A DNA stretch of 64,000 bases from Aliihoeflea sp023389195 (GCA_023389195.1 JAEWET010000009.1:1-64000); one strand, 5' to 3'. Counted from the first letter of the stretch, positions 17,605 through 26,551 are shown. The notes: generated by a model not told the origin, from the letters alone. Translations and numbers: made by a program.

Positions 17605-18089
17605 GCGGCCTCACCCATATCGGCGCAGCCGGCGAAGCTCACATGGTCGATGTGGGAACCAAGGACGAGACGCAGCGCGTCGCGCTTGCGAAGGGGCACG
17701 TGCGCATGGAGCCGGCGACACTCGACGCGATCCTGGCCGGCAACGCCAAGAAGGGCGATGTGCTCGGTACGGCACGCATCGCAGGCATCATGGCAGCCAA
17801 GAAGACATCCGAGCTCATTCCGCTGTGCCATCCGCTTTTCCTGACCAGGATCACCGTCGAGATCGAGCCGGATCATGCGCTGCCCGGCCTTCGGGTTGCT
17901 GCTGAGGTGCGGCTGAAAGGCCAGACGGGCGTCGAGATGGAGGCGTTGACGGCCGTGTCGGTCGCCTGCCTGACGATCTACGACATGGCGAAGGCGCTCG
18001 ACAAGGCGATGATCATCGGCGACGTGCGGCTGGTGGAAAAGAGTGGTGGCAAGTCGGGCGATTTTCGCCGCGACGAGCAGAAGCCATGA
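17601..18089 (+). CDS. moaC: cyclic pyranopterin monophosphate synthase
   Basis: The 162-residue enzyme acts with MoaA in the first stage of molybdenum cofactor synthesis. KGHVRMEPATLDAI, SELIPLCHPLFLTRI, GQTGVEMEALTAVSVA and IYDMAKALDKAM are conserved MoaC blocks with the active-site His, Glu, Asp and Lys. It is coupled to trpC upstream and to moeA downstream (both ATGA overlaps). The tryptophan and molybdopterin genes thus share one unit, an order seen in other Rhizobiales. moaA is not in the window. Confidence 0.97.
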   Translation: MSGLTHIGAAGEAHMVDVGTKDETQRVALAKGHVRMEPATLDAILAGNAKKGDVLGTARIAGIMAAKKTSELIPLCHPLFLTRITVEIEPDHALPGLRVAAEVRLKGQTGVEMEALTAVSVACLTIYDMAKALDKAMIIGDVRLVEKSGGKSGDFRRDEQKP

Positions 18090-19294
18090 TACCGGTCGCT
18101 GAGGCGCTCGAACGGCTGCTCGGCGGCGTCGAGCCGCTCGAAAGCGAAACCGTGGAGCTGCATTCGGCAGGTAACCGCGTCCTTTCGGCCCCGGTCCTCG
18201 CCGGCCGGACGCATCCGCCCTTCGACGCGTCCGCCATGGACGGCTATGCGGTTCGCGCGGTCGATGTCGACAGGGTCCCTGCCCGGCTGACCGTGATCGG
18301 TGAATCCGCTGCCGGCCGGCGGTTCGCAGGCAGTCTGGGCGATGGCGAGGCCGTGCGTATCTTCACCGGGGCGCCCGTCCCGCAAGGCGCCGACACCATC
18401 CTGATCCAGGAGAACGCCGAACGTGAAGGCGATGTCGTCACGGCCGTTGAGACGGTGGCCGCCGGTCGGCACATTCGCAAGGCAGGGCTGGATTTTCATG
18501 CGGGCGACGTTCTGCTGGAGGCCGGTCGGCGGATCGATCCGCAGGCATTGGCGCTGATCGCGGCAGCCGATGCGGACCGCGTTCGCGTCGTCCGTCGGCC
18601 CAGAGTCGCGATCATCGCCACGGGCGATGAACTCGTGCAGCCGGGAGCTTCGCGAACCGACGACCAGATCATCGCGTCGAACAGTTTCGGCGTCGCGCAG
18701 ATCGTCCGCGATTCTGGCGGCGAAGCGATCGACCTCGGTATCGTGGGCGATGATCTGGAGAGCATCGGCTCGGCGCTGGATCGGGCCGTCGCCGAGACGA
18801 GCGATGTCATCGTCACGCTCGGCGGCGCGTCGGTCGGCGATCACGACCTGACGGCGAAAGCGTTCGCCGCGAAAGGCGTGGACCTTGCCTTCTGGAAGAT
18901 CGCGATGCGGCCCGGCAAGCCGCTGATGGCGGGTCGGCTGGGGCGGGCATCAGTGCTTGGTTTGCCGGGAAATCCAGTTTCGGCAATGGTTTGCGCCGAT
19001 CTCTTCCTGCGTCCTTTGCTCGCCGCGTTGCAAGGATTGCCGACGGATCAGCACTTGCCGAAGGCGGTTCTCGACGGCGTCCTCGCCGAGAACGATCGAC
19101 GGCAGGACTATGTCCGCGCGATCGCGCGCTTGGATGAAGAAGGCGACCTGATCGTCTCGCCGCTTGCAATGCAGGATTCGTCGATGTTGCGGATCTTGGC
19201 GCGTGCGAACTGCCTGATCGTGCGCGCGCCCTACGCTCCTGCACAGCGCTCCGGCGATCCTTGCCGCATCATGATGTTGCGGCCGATTGTGTGA
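18086..19294 (+). CDS. moeA: molybdopterin molybdenumtransferase
   Basis: The 402-residue protein inserts molybdate into adenylated molybdopterin. PPFDASAMDGYAV, GAPVPQGADTILIQE, GDELV, TLGGASVGDHD and MRPGKPLMAGRLG are typical MoeA motifs. Its ATG overlaps the moaC stop. In several Rhizobiales I recall lexA following moeA directly; here a BA14K-like gene and the Anbu cluster follow instead, and lexA lies about 27 kb further on. Confidence 0.96.
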   Translation: MIPVAEALERLLGGVEPLESETVELHSAGNRVLSAPVLAGRTHPPFDASAMDGYAVRAVDVDRVPARLTVIGESAAGRRFAGSLGDGEAVRIFTGAPVPQGADTILIQENAEREGDVVTAVETVAAGRHIRKAGLDFHAGDVLLEAGRRIDPQALALIAAADADRVRVVRRPRVAIIATGDELVQPGASRTDDQIIASNSFGVAQIVRDSGGEAIDLGIVGDDLESIGSALDRAVAETSDVIVTLGGASVGDHDLTAKAFAAKGVDLAFWKIAMRPGKPLMAGRLGRASVLGLPGNPVSAMVCADLFLRPLLAALQGLPTDQHLPKAVLDGVLAENDRRQDYVRAIARLDEEGDLIVSPLAMQDSSMLRILARANCLIVRAPYAPAQRSGDPCRIMMLRPIV

Positions 19295-19409
19295 TCACCC
19301 GCATTTGATCGCTTCTTGCGCGTCAAGCGCGATCGGCTCGGGAACTTACGTGGCGTCATTTCATTCTGTCACAAAGGGACATTGGTTCCACCTAGATTCG
19401 GAGGTCGTT

Positions 19410-19967
19410 ATGAAAAAGATCCTATCCGGCTTCATTGCGCTTGCCATGGCGCTGCCGCTCGGCATGACGGGAACGGCGTCGGCACTCCCGCGCGTCGAGA
19501 CGTCGGCCCCGTCTGTGATCCAGCAGGTCCAGACCAATCAGGGCCAGTTTCCCGGCTCGTTCAGAGCGGTCAACCCGGATCGCCAGTTCAGCCCTTGGGC
19601 CGGCAATGTCGAGCGTCGCATCGAGCGCAGGGCCGACCGTCGCTGGGATCGCGACCGGCGCGCCGACCGCCGCTGGGACCGCGATCGTGACCGCCGGGGA
19701 GGCTACTATCGCGGGCATCGCGGCTACCGCGATTATCGTCCGGGATATCGCCGCTATGACGATGGGTTCTGGTATCCGGCCGCCGCCTTCATCACCGGCG
19801 CCATCGTCGGCGGTGCAATCGCTTCCCCGCCGCGCCGCGTCGTGCGTGACTATGGCAGCGCGCATGTCGAGTGGTGCTACAACCGCTATCGCTCCTACCG
19901 TGCCTCGGACAACACGTTCCAGCCCTATAATGGGCCACGTCGCGAGTGCCGTTCGCCCTACTATTGA
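19410..19967 (+). CDS. BA14K-like envelope protein
   Basis: The 185-residue product begins MKKILSGFIALAMALPLG, a clear signal peptide ending ASA at about residue 25. The middle is Arg/Asp-rich with a repeated decapeptide. It is followed by Tyr/Arg/Gly-rich sequence, a hydrophobic AAFITGAIVGGAIA segment, and the C-terminal block HVEWCYNRYRSYRASDNTF-QPYNGPRRECRSPYY. That last block is the BA14K family signature, first known as an immunoreactive lectin-like Brucella protein. The function in non-pathogens is unknown. An AT-rich leader with GGAGG precedes the ATG. Confidence 0.85.
   Translation: MKKILSGFIALAMALPLGMTGTASALPRVETSAPSVIQQVQTNQGQFPGSFRAVNPDRQFSPWAGNVERRIERRADRRWDRDRRADRRWDRDRDRRGGYYRGHRGYRDYRPGYRRYDDGFWYPAAAFITGAIVGGAIASPPRRVVRDYGSAHVEWCYNRYRSYRASDNTFQPYNGPRRECRSPYY
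19629..19688 (+). repeat. 30 bp tandem duplication encoding RADRRWDRDR twice
   Basis: Two adjacent 30 bp units code for the same decapeptide inside the BA14K-like gene. They differ only at a few bases, mostly third codon positions, so the duplication is not very recent or is kept under protein-level selection. Confidence 0.8.
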
Positions 19968-19988
19968 TCGGCAGCGCGATTCGGATTT

Positions 19989-20014
19989 CGAAAGGCGGCT
20001 TCGGTCGCCTTTCG
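19989..20014. terminator. bidirectional hairpin between convergent genes
   Basis: An 11 bp stem (cgaaaggcggc with gtcgcctttcg, one G-T pair) closes on a TTCG tetraloop. It lies between the stops of the BA14K-like gene (19967) and the Anbu gene (20019). No long T-run follows, so termination strength is uncertain. Confidence 0.6.
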
Positions 20015-20018
20015 GCGT

Positions 20019-20747
20019 TCAGCCCGGGAAGTCGGGAAGGCTCTTGAACGCGTTTCTGAGTGCGTCGGACCAACCTTCGGAGATCTGCCGGTAATACGGA
20101 TCGTCGCCGCCGATCCGCTTCTGCAGTTCGATCTTATATGTGTCGCGGGCTAGGAACAGCATGTCGAGCGGCAGGCCGACCGAGAGGTTCGATTTCAGTG
20201 TGGAATCGAAAGAAACCATCAGAAGCTTCGCTGTCTCAGCGAACGTCATCTGCGGGTCGTAGGCGCGGACGAGGATCGGCTTGCCGTATTTGGTCTCGCC
20301 GATCTGGAAGAATGGCGTGTCGTCGGACGCCTCGATGAAGTTGCCTTCCGGATAGATCATGAAGAGGCGCGGTTCCGAGCCTTTCATCTGACCGCCGAGA
20401 ATAAAGGAAGCCCCAAACGCGTCGGCGCGCTGGCCGACAGGCGCGGAGTTCGAGATGACTTCCTTGACCGTGTCGCCGACGAGACGCGCGGTCTGGAACA
20501 TGGAGGGCGTTTCGAGGATGGACGGCGCGCGGTCCGCGTGCGCCTTGGAGCGTTCGTCGAGCAGGCTGACGACGGATTGCGTGGTCGCCAGATTTCCGGC
20601 CGACAGAAGAACGATGACGCGCTCGCCTTCCTTTTTCCAGACCGTCATCTTGCGAAATGTCGAAATGCTGTCCATGCCCGCATTCGTCCGCGTATCGGAC
20701 ATGAAGACGAGCCCTCGATCGATCTTGAGGCCAACGCAATAGGTCAT
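20019..20747 (-). CDS. Anbu (proteasome-type beta subunit, Ntn hydrolase)
   Basis: The 242-residue protein starts MTYCVGLKIDRGLVFMSDTRTNAG. Removal of Met would expose T1. D17 and K32 fall at the proteasome catalytic positions, so an active N-terminal nucleophile site is plausible. Anbu is a bacterial relative of proteasome and HslV subunits that forms open helical or ring assemblies; its natural substrates are unsettled. It is the last gene of a tight unit with ATP-grasp, alpha-E and transglutaminase-like genes (gaps 14, 1 and 33 bp), the standard Anbu neighbourhood. HslV is unlikely because HslU is absent and the length is about 240 residues. Confidence 0.93.
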   Translation of the reverse strand: MTYCVGLKIDRGLVFMSDTRTNAGMDSISTFRKMTVWKKEGERVIVLLSAGNLATTQSVVSLLDERSKAHADRAPSILETPSMFQTARLVGDTVKEVISNSAPVGQRADAFGASFILGGQMKGSEPRLFMIYPEGNFIEASDDTPFFQIGETKYGKPILVRAYDPQMTFAETAKLLMVSFDSTLKSNLSVGLPLDMLFLARDTYKIELQKRIGGDDPYYRQISEGWSDALRNAFKSLPDFPG

Positions 20748-20780
20748 CGAATCGCTGCCAGAGAAAGTGCGTATCGACGA

Positions 20781-21575
20781 TTACTGCTCGACAGTCACAC
20801 GCACTTCAAGCTGTTCGTGGGCTTGTCCCTGACGGATTCCGGCGACGGGCATCGCGTCGCGGTAGTCGCGGCCGAAGGCGACTCGGACATAGCGCTCGTC
20901 CGGGCAGATGCCGTTGGAAACGTCGAAACCGACCCAGCCGAGCCCGGGGACATGCGCTTCCGCCCAGGCGTGGGTGGCGACCTGCTGCGTCGTGTCGTCC
21001 ATCATTAGATAGCCGCTGACATAGCGGGCCGGCAGGCCCTGCGCGCGCACGGCGGCAATGAAGATGTGCGCATGATCCTGGCAGACGCCCTGCCCCGCCG
21101 CCAGCGCCTCGTCGGCAGTCGTCTCGGGTGTCGTCGAGCCTGTCACATAGGCGACGCGCTTTTCGATCTCGTGCATGAGGTCGTGCAGCATGCCCAGCGT
21201 TTCCGGCCCGCCGAGCGGCTTCGACAGCGCAGCGATGGCGGCGGACGGTGTCGTCAGGGGCGTTTCCCGCTCGAACAGCCAGAGCGGGGCGAAACCGGCA
21301 TGCTGGCCGGCGACGCCGGTCTGGTCGCGCGTCGTCACCATGCCCTTCGCAGTAATGACGATCTGGGTCGCGCCCGGTTCGGTGCTCAAAAGCCGGCACT
21401 GGTTGCCGAAATGATCGACGAAGCGCACTTCCTCGCGCGCACCTTCATATGACAGTTCCCAGCGGTCGACCGTCTGCAGCGCATCGGTTCGTGGGATCAG
21501 TCGCACGCGCTGCAGCGCATAGGGCAGGCTCTGGTCGTAACGATAGGTCGTCTGGTGGACGATGTTGAGCAGCAT
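20781..21575 (-). CDS. transglutaminase-like cysteine peptidase of the Anbu cluster
   Basis: The 264-residue protein has an N-terminal beta region (LLNIVHQTTYRYDQ...RLIPRT) and a transglutaminase core. Its triad is C165 (GQGVCQDHAHIF), H202 (THAWAEAHVPG) and D218 (GFDVSNG). Such proteins are predicted to cleave or form amide bonds, probably as peptidases. It starts 1 bp after the alpha-E gene. A role in making or removing a peptide linkage produced by the ATP-grasp partner is inferred from the constant association, not shown. Confidence 0.92.
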   Translation of the reverse strand: MLLNIVHQTTYRYDQSLPYALQRVRLIPRTDALQTVDRWELSYEGAREEVRFVDHFGNQCRLLSTEPGATQIVITAKGMVTTRDQTGVAGQHAGFAPLWLFERETPLTTPSAAIAALSKPLGGPETLGMLHDLMHEIEKRVAYVTGSTTPETTADEALAAGQGVCQDHAHIFIAAVRAQGLPARYVSGYLMMDDTTQQVATHAWAEAHVPGLGWVGFDVSNGICPDERYVRVAFGRDYRDAMPVAGIRQGQAHEQLEVRVTVEQ

Positions 21576-21576
21576 C

Positions 21577-22518
21577 TCAGAAGAACCTGTAGTCGCGCGC
21601 GACCTGGTCGCCCAGATTGTTGGTGCGGACGAGGAAATCCGTCAGGTATTCGTGAAGCCCCTCGTCCAGCACGTCCTTGATCGTCATCCGCTTCATGCGC
21701 GCCAGCGTGTTCTCGCACATCTCGTGCGACATGTGGCGGTTGCCGTAGTCGTTGGCGAGGCCCTCGAGGCTCTCGTCGATCATGCGGTAGCAGAAGGCGA
21801 GCGAGCGCGGCATGCGGCGCGACAGGATCAGGAATTCTGCGATGTTGGTCGGCTTGTAGGCCGCGTCATAGACCCAGCGGTAGGACCGGTGGGCCGAGAC
21901 CGAGCGCAGGATCGATTCCCACTGGTAGTTGTCCATGGATGAGCCGACCCAGGAGATCGACGGCAGGAGCACGTAGTATTTGACGTCGAGAATGCGCGCG
22001 GTGTTGTCGGCGCGCTCGACATAAAGGCCGAGTTGGCAGAAATCGTAGATCTCGTTGCGCAGCATCGTGCCCTGGAACGCGCCGCGAATCTGCGCCGTTT
22101 CGCGCTTGATCGCGTCGAGGACCTTCGGCACCTCGCGCTCGTCGATCGGGGCGGCCAGCATTCGACGGAACGACATCCAGGCGTCGTTGATGCTTTCCCA
22201 GGTCTCGCGGGTCAGCGCCGTTCGCACCATGCGCGCATTGGTGCGCGCGGTCTCGATCGACGACAGCACACTCGACCCGTTCTCGGTGTCGCGCAGGAGA
22301 TAGTCGCAGACATTGGCGGCGTTGAACTCGGAGTGCTTTTGCCGGTAACCCGCCTCGACACCGCTCGAGACGATGACCGAGGTCCATTCCTCGACGTCGC
22401 CCTCGTTGCGCGTCAACGCCATACGCAGGCCCGCGTCGACGAGGCGAGCCATGTTCTCGGCCCGCTCGATGTAGCGGGCCATCCAGTAGAGGCCATTGGC
22501 CGTGCGTCCAAGCAACAT
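21577..22518 (-). CDS. alpha-E domain protein of the Anbu cluster
   Basis: The 313-residue, mainly helical protein begins MLLGRTANGLYWMARYIERAENMARLVDAG, the diagnostic start of the alpha-E family. The frame is open upstream into the ATP-grasp gene, but the ATG at 22518 gives the family start and a 14 bp gap. The biochemical role is unknown; its fixed pairing with permuted ATP-grasp enzymes suggests a partner or substrate-handling role. Confidence 0.92.
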   Translation of the reverse strand: MLLGRTANGLYWMARYIERAENMARLVDAGLRMALTRNEGDVEEWTSVIVSSGVEAGYRQKHSEFNAANVCDYLLRDTENGSSVLSSIETARTNARMVRTALTRETWESINDAWMSFRRMLAAPIDEREVPKVLDAIKRETAQIRGAFQGTMLRNEIYDFCQLGLYVERADNTARILDVKYYVLLPSISWVGSSMDNYQWESILRSVSAHRSYRWVYDAAYKPTNIAEFLILSRRMPRSLAFCYRMIDESLEGLANDYGNRHMSHEMCENTLARMKRMTIKDVLDEGLHEYLTDFLVRTNNLGDQVARDYRFF

Positions 22519-22532
22519 CCGTCTCGCCCCCT

Positions 22533-23945
22533 CTAATCGTCCAGAACCCAGGTGTCCTTCGTGCCGCCCCCCTGCGAGGAGTTGACGACGAGGGAACCGG
22601 GCTTGAGGGCGACACGCGTCAGCCCGCCGGGAACGATGCGGATGCGGTCCGACACCAGAACGAACGGGCGCAGATCGACATGGCGCGGCGCGAGACCGGC
22701 ATCCGTCAGGATCGGGCATGTCGACAGCGCGAGCGTTGGCTGGGCGATATAGTTGCTTGGCCGGGCGCGCAGCTTTTCGGCGAAAGCCTCGCGCTCCTTC
22801 TTCGAGGCGGCAGGACCGACCAGCATGCCGTAGCCGCCCGAGCCGTGCACTTCCTTGACGACGAGGTCGCCAAGGTGCTCCAGCACGTAGGCGAGGCTGT
22901 CGGCTTCCGAGCAGCGCCAGGTCGGGATGTTGCCGAGGATCGCCTTGCGGCCGGTATAGAACTCGACGATTTCGGGCATGTAGGAATAGATCGCCTTGTC
23001 GTCGGCGATGCCGGTGCCGGGCGCGTTGGCGATGGTGATGTTGTCGGCGCGGTAGACATCCATGATCCCCGGCACGCCCAGAACCGAATCCGGATTGAAG
23101 GTCAGCGGATCGAGGAAATCGTCATCGACGCGCCGGTAGAGCACGTCGATGCGCTTGTAGCCTTCGGTCGTGCGCATGGCGACATGGCCGTCGACGACGC
23201 GCAGGTCCTGCCCTTCAACGAGTTCGACGCCCATGTGGTCGGCGAGGAAGGCGTGCTCGAAATAGGCCGAGTTGAAGCTGCCGGGCGTCAGAACCGCGAT
23301 CGTCGGCTGCTCGTCGGCCGAGCGCGGGGCGACCGCCGCCAGCGACTGGCGCAGCAATTGCGGATAGTTCTCGACCGGGCGGACCTTGATGCGTTTGAAG
23401 AGCTCGGGAAAGAGCTGCATCATCGTCTCGCGGTTCTCGATCATGTACGAGACGCCGGAAGGCGTGCGCGCGTTGTCCTCCAGAACGAAGAACTCGTTTT
23501 CGGCGGTCCGCACGATGTCCGTGCCGATGATGTGCGTATAGACGCCGGCCGGCGGGCGCACGCCGATCATCTCGGGTAGGAAGGCGACGTTGCCGGCGAT
23601 CAGTTCGCGCGGGATGCGCCCTGCCCGCAGGATTTCCTGGCGGTGGTAGATGTCTTCAAGGAAGGCGTTCAGGGCCTGGACGCGCTGTTCGATGCCCTGC
23701 GTCAGTCGTCGCCATTCGGCGCCGGCGAGAATGCGCGGGACGATATCGAAGGGGATGAGGCGCTCGGCCGCGTTCTGCTCGCCATAGACGGCGAAGGTGA
23801 TGCCGGTTCGACGAAAGACGTTTTCGGCGTCCTTCATCTTCTGTCCGAGGCGCGCCGTATCCTGCTCGCTCAGCCAGTTGTCATATTCGGAATATGGATT
23901 GCGGAGCCCGGCGCTCTCCGGGCGCATTTCGTCAAAAGCTACCAC
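22533..23945 (-). CDS. circularly permuted ATP-grasp protein of the Anbu cluster
   Basis: The 470-residue protein belongs to the circularly permuted ATP-grasp type 2 family, predicted to ligate peptides or amino acids. Blocks include GIRTPS-like FFVLEDNARTPSGVSYM, AVLTPGSFNSAYFEHAFLA, VVKEVHGSGGYGMLVG and the C-terminal VLKPGSLVVNSSQGGGTKDTWVL-type end. The start is GTG at 23945: AGGGGAG lies exactly 7 nt upstream, and the resulting length matches the family. An upstream ATG (23969) has no such site. It is the first gene of the Anbu operon. Confidence 0.92.
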   Translation of the reverse strand: MVAFDEMRPESAGLRNPYSEYDNWLSEQDTARLGQKMKDAENVFRRTGITFAVYGEQNAAERLIPFDIVPRILAGAEWRRLTQGIEQRVQALNAFLEDIYHRQEILRAGRIPRELIAGNVAFLPEMIGVRPPAGVYTHIIGTDIVRTAENEFFVLEDNARTPSGVSYMIENRETMMQLFPELFKRIKVRPVENYPQLLRQSLAAVAPRSADEQPTIAVLTPGSFNSAYFEHAFLADHMGVELVEGQDLRVVDGHVAMRTTEGYKRIDVLYRRVDDDFLDPLTFNPDSVLGVPGIMDVYRADNITIANAPGTGIADDKAIYSYMPEIVEFYTGRKAILGNIPTWRCSEADSLAYVLEHLGDLVVKEVHGSGGYGMLVGPAASKKEREAFAEKLRARPSNYIAQPTLALSTCPILTDAGLAPRHVDLRPFVLVSDRIRIVPGGLTRVALKPGSLVVNSSQGGGTKDTWVLDD

Positions 23946-24138
23946 GCGACAACTCCCCTGTGGTCGCATTCGAAAGCTTCGCTCAGGAAAAAGCAAGTGC
24001 TTGAAATGATGGAGCCCCCCCTTTTGCAGTCGCGCTGGGTAACCTGCCCAATCCTTGTGCGGTTTGGTTCGGATTCGGCCAGCAACTAGACAGTAACGCG
24101 CCCGATCACGACGCGTTCCAGGCTGCAACGAGGAGAGA

Positions 24139-25344
24139 TCAATCGCGGACGATCATCGCGTCCGGGGCGCCGTGCGTCCAGGCATGGCGCAGGATCTGGT
24201 CGAGCGAAGCGCCGCCGTTCTCTTCGACGCTGACCGCGAACCACTTGTCCGAGGCGTCGGCTTCGATCGCGGCATCGGCGAGCGAGGCGAACTGGGCAGC
24301 GACGGCGAGTGCCTCGGCCTTCGAGGCGAACGTGCCCGCAGCGACGAAGGCTGGAGCGCCGGTGCCACCGGCGGTCGACTTCGCATAGGAGGCGACGATG
24401 GCTTCGGAATTCAGGCGATGCGCCGCGAAACTTTGAAGCGCGGCCGCGCCGCCTGCCCGTTCCTCGGCATAGGCCAGAAGACCATCGAACCCACCACCGA
24501 CCGATGCGAGTGTCGGCGACGGACGCGCAGGCGCGATCGGGACGATGTCGGGGAGGACGATGTGGCCATCGGCTGCCGGCGTCGCCGTCAACTGGCCCGG
24601 AAAGGGTGCTGCATGCGGCATCGGCGCGGCGCTTGTCACGGGGGACGTCGGCGTCGAGCCGTTCATGGCGATCATGACGCCTGTCGGCAGACCATCAGAC
24701 GGGCCCGGCGCTGCGCCGCCCGGGCGATAGGACGCCATCAGGTACTGGTCGTCGAGGCCGTGCAGCGGCGCGCGGCCGACATATTCAACGGCAACTTCGG
24801 CGACGCCGCTGTTCTTGTAATCGAGCATCTCCGCCGCGCGCTGCGAAAGGTCGATCACGCGGCCCTTGGCGAAAGGTCCGCGATCGTTGACGCGCACGAT
24901 GACAGAACTGCCGTTCTTCTTGTTCGTGACGCGCGCATAGCTCGGCAGCGGCATGGTCGGATGCGCTGCGGTCAGATGCGTCTTGTCGTAGACTTCGCCA
25001 TTGGCCGTCAGGCGGCCATGGAAGGCGTCGCCATACCAGCTTGCCATGCCGGCGCTGCGGTAGTTCGGGTCTTCCTTCGGCGTGTACCACTTGCCACGCA
25101 CCTGATAGGGGCGGCCGACCTGATCGCGACCGCCGCCGCGCGGCAGGTTTGTCGCAAGGTGCGAGACGCGCGGGCTGGCTTTCACGCCATATTCGGATTC
25201 AGCGAAATATTCCTTGGAGCGCTTCGGCTTGCCGCTGGCGACTTGCGAGGGACCGGATGAGCAGGCAGCGAGCAGCGCCGCGCCACAGGTCAGAGCCACG
25301 ATCGAGCCTAGCGTCTTTGCCCTGCGGCGCCCTAGTTCGGCCAT
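24139..25344 (-). CDS. rlpA: RlpA-like septal ring lytic transglycosylase lipoprotein
   Basis: The 401-residue precursor has a lipoprotein signal with lipobox LLAAC (C28). A double-psi beta-barrel domain at about residues 95-190 carries ASWYGDAFHGRLTANGE, THLTAAHPTMPLPSYARVTN and VRVNDRGPF. A C-terminal SPOR-like region, after a Pro/Ala-rich linker, would bind denuded septal peptidoglycan. The ATG at 25344 is preferred to an upstream TTG (25365) because GGGGA sits 7 nt before it. It is divergent from nothing close; a 206 bp gap to the next gene shows no clear element. Confidence 0.9.
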   Translation of the reverse strand: MAELGRRRAKTLGSIVALTCGAALLAACSSGPSQVASGKPKRSKEYFAESEYGVKASPRVSHLATNLPRGGGRDQVGRPYQVRGKWYTPKEDPNYRSAGMASWYGDAFHGRLTANGEVYDKTHLTAAHPTMPLPSYARVTNKKNGSSVIVRVNDRGPFAKGRVIDLSQRAAEMLDYKNSGVAEVAVEYVGRAPLHGLDDQYLMASYRPGGAAPGPSDGLPTGVMIAMNGSTPTSPVTSAAPMPHAAPFPGQLTATPAADGHIVLPDIVPIAPARPSPTLASVGGGFDGLLAYAEERAGGAAALQSFAAHRLNSEAIVASYAKSTAGGTGAPAFVAAGTFASKAEALAVAAQFASLADAAIEADASDKWFAVSVEENGGASLDQILRHAWTHGAPDAMIVRD

Positions 25345-25550
25345 ATGTATGTCCCCGATCCCCAACGCGTCGAATATGCGCAGCCAAAACCTATTTGGAC
25401 GTGTTGCCTGCGTCCACCATCGAGCAATCCTGTGGATCGCACGAATTGTTTAGCTGCGTATTAATCGATTGTGTTTGGAACCGGGCATGATTGTGGCGGG
25501 CGCGGCGTCGTTGCGGGCATGGTTAAAGTTTGACTAAAACTGTGGGCCGA

Positions 25551-25931
25551 TCAGCCTTCGATCCTCGCTGTCCCGGAAAGACCGTCGCTTCGTGTCCACG
25601 AGATCGAGCTTTCGCCAGTCTGTTCGATCGCGAAGCAGAAGGTCCGGCCGTCATACCATGTCGGGAATTGCTGGCAGAGCTGGTCGCTCTCGACCCACCA
25701 CCGCCCGGTTTCGCTGGGCGTGAACATGGACGCCATCGTGAAGCCGGAAATATCACCCGATACCTCGCCGCCGGCGCCGTAGCGGAGTGGCAGTTCGAGG
25801 CCGTAAGGCGTGGAGAGCAGGACACGCTTGTCTCCGATCAGGCTTTCGATTTCCGGACCGCCCAATGTCTGGGCGAGAGCGGGCGTGACGATCAACGCGG
25901 CAAGCGCAATGGCCGAGGCTTTGCTATTCAT
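25551..25931 (-). CDS. small secreted protein of unknown function
   Basis: The 126-residue product begins MNSKASAIALAALIVTPALAQ, a clear signal peptide. The mature part has a WW...LCQ.FPTW..GRTFCF pattern with two cysteines that could pair, and a short beta-rich character. Similar secreted proteins occur in Hyphomicrobiales, but I cannot name the family. It is divergent from the gene at 26036, with 104 bp between the starts, which suggests a shared promoter region. Confidence 0.7.
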   Translation of the reverse strand: MNSKASAIALAALIVTPALAQTLGGPEIESLIGDKRVLLSTPYGLELPLRYGAGGEVSGDISGFTMASMFTPSETGRWWVESDQLCQQFPTWYDGRTFCFAIEQTGESSISWTRSDGLSGTARIEG

Positions 25932-26035
25932 CTGGCAGTTCCCGCTTTTGTGGCTATGACATCTCCATACGCATGCGCCTGCCATTTGGTTTCCCTTCAA
26001 CTGGCGCAAATCGACGTGATGTCGTATCGGTCTGC

Positions 26036-26551
26036 ATGCGGGTGAAGGGAGCGACAGACGCGTTGGCGGCCTCTCTGAGAATTGTTCTGGCAATCGCAAG
26101 CGTGCTGATGCCGGCCGAACTTCTGGCCGCAGGCGCCCGGCTTCTCGAGCCGTCGCAACCGGTCGCGTTTCCCGAGCGTTTCGGGGCCGCGATGACCCGC
26201 GCCCGCCTCCACTGGTTCGTTCACGGCGCCAAGCCCTTGTCGATTGCGCTCGACACCGTCGAGACCGGACCGAGTACGATTCCCTTCTTCTGGGAGGCGC
26301 AAGACGGTTCGACCATCAGGCGGATGCCGGGCGGTTCGTTCCGGATGGAAGTCTGGTCGGCGACGACGAACTGGACAAGCTTCGTCTCCTGCGAACCCGC
26401 AGGATGGCCGGCCTATCTCTGTTCCGACGGGGCAATGCACGAGATGTCGGCTCCCGACCTTTCAACCGTGATTTTCGGTGGGCGGACCTTTGCGCGCACG
26501 CTTCCTGCGCCCCGGGATATCGGCTCGGAGCCCGACCTGCCCTTGCAGTAA
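26036..26551 (+). CDS. secreted protein of unknown function
   Basis: The 171-residue product from the ATG at 26036 (MRVKGATDALAASLRIVLAI) has a signal-like hydrophobic segment ending AELLAAG. The mature part contains WFVHGAKPLSIAL, SFRMEVWSATTNWTSF and two cysteines (SCEPAG, YLCSDG). The open frame extends to 25973, but the upstream residues look non-coding. No strong ribosome binding site decides the start. Not recognised; the gene is supported by length, codon bias and the signal peptide only. Confidence 0.6.
   Translation: MRVKGATDALAASLRIVLAIASVLMPAELLAAGARLLEPSQPVAFPERFGAAMTRARLHWFVHGAKPLSIALDTVETGPSTIPFFWEAQDGSTIRRMPGGSFRMEVWSATTNWTSFVSCEPAGWPAYLCSDGAMHEMSAPDLSTVIFGGRTFARTLPAPRDIGSEPDLPLQ

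Noticed and set aside
19341..19409. GGAAC at 19341 as a general-stress (EcfG) -35 element for the BA14K-like gene
   Set aside because: No CGTT-like -10 was found at 16-17 bp spacing.
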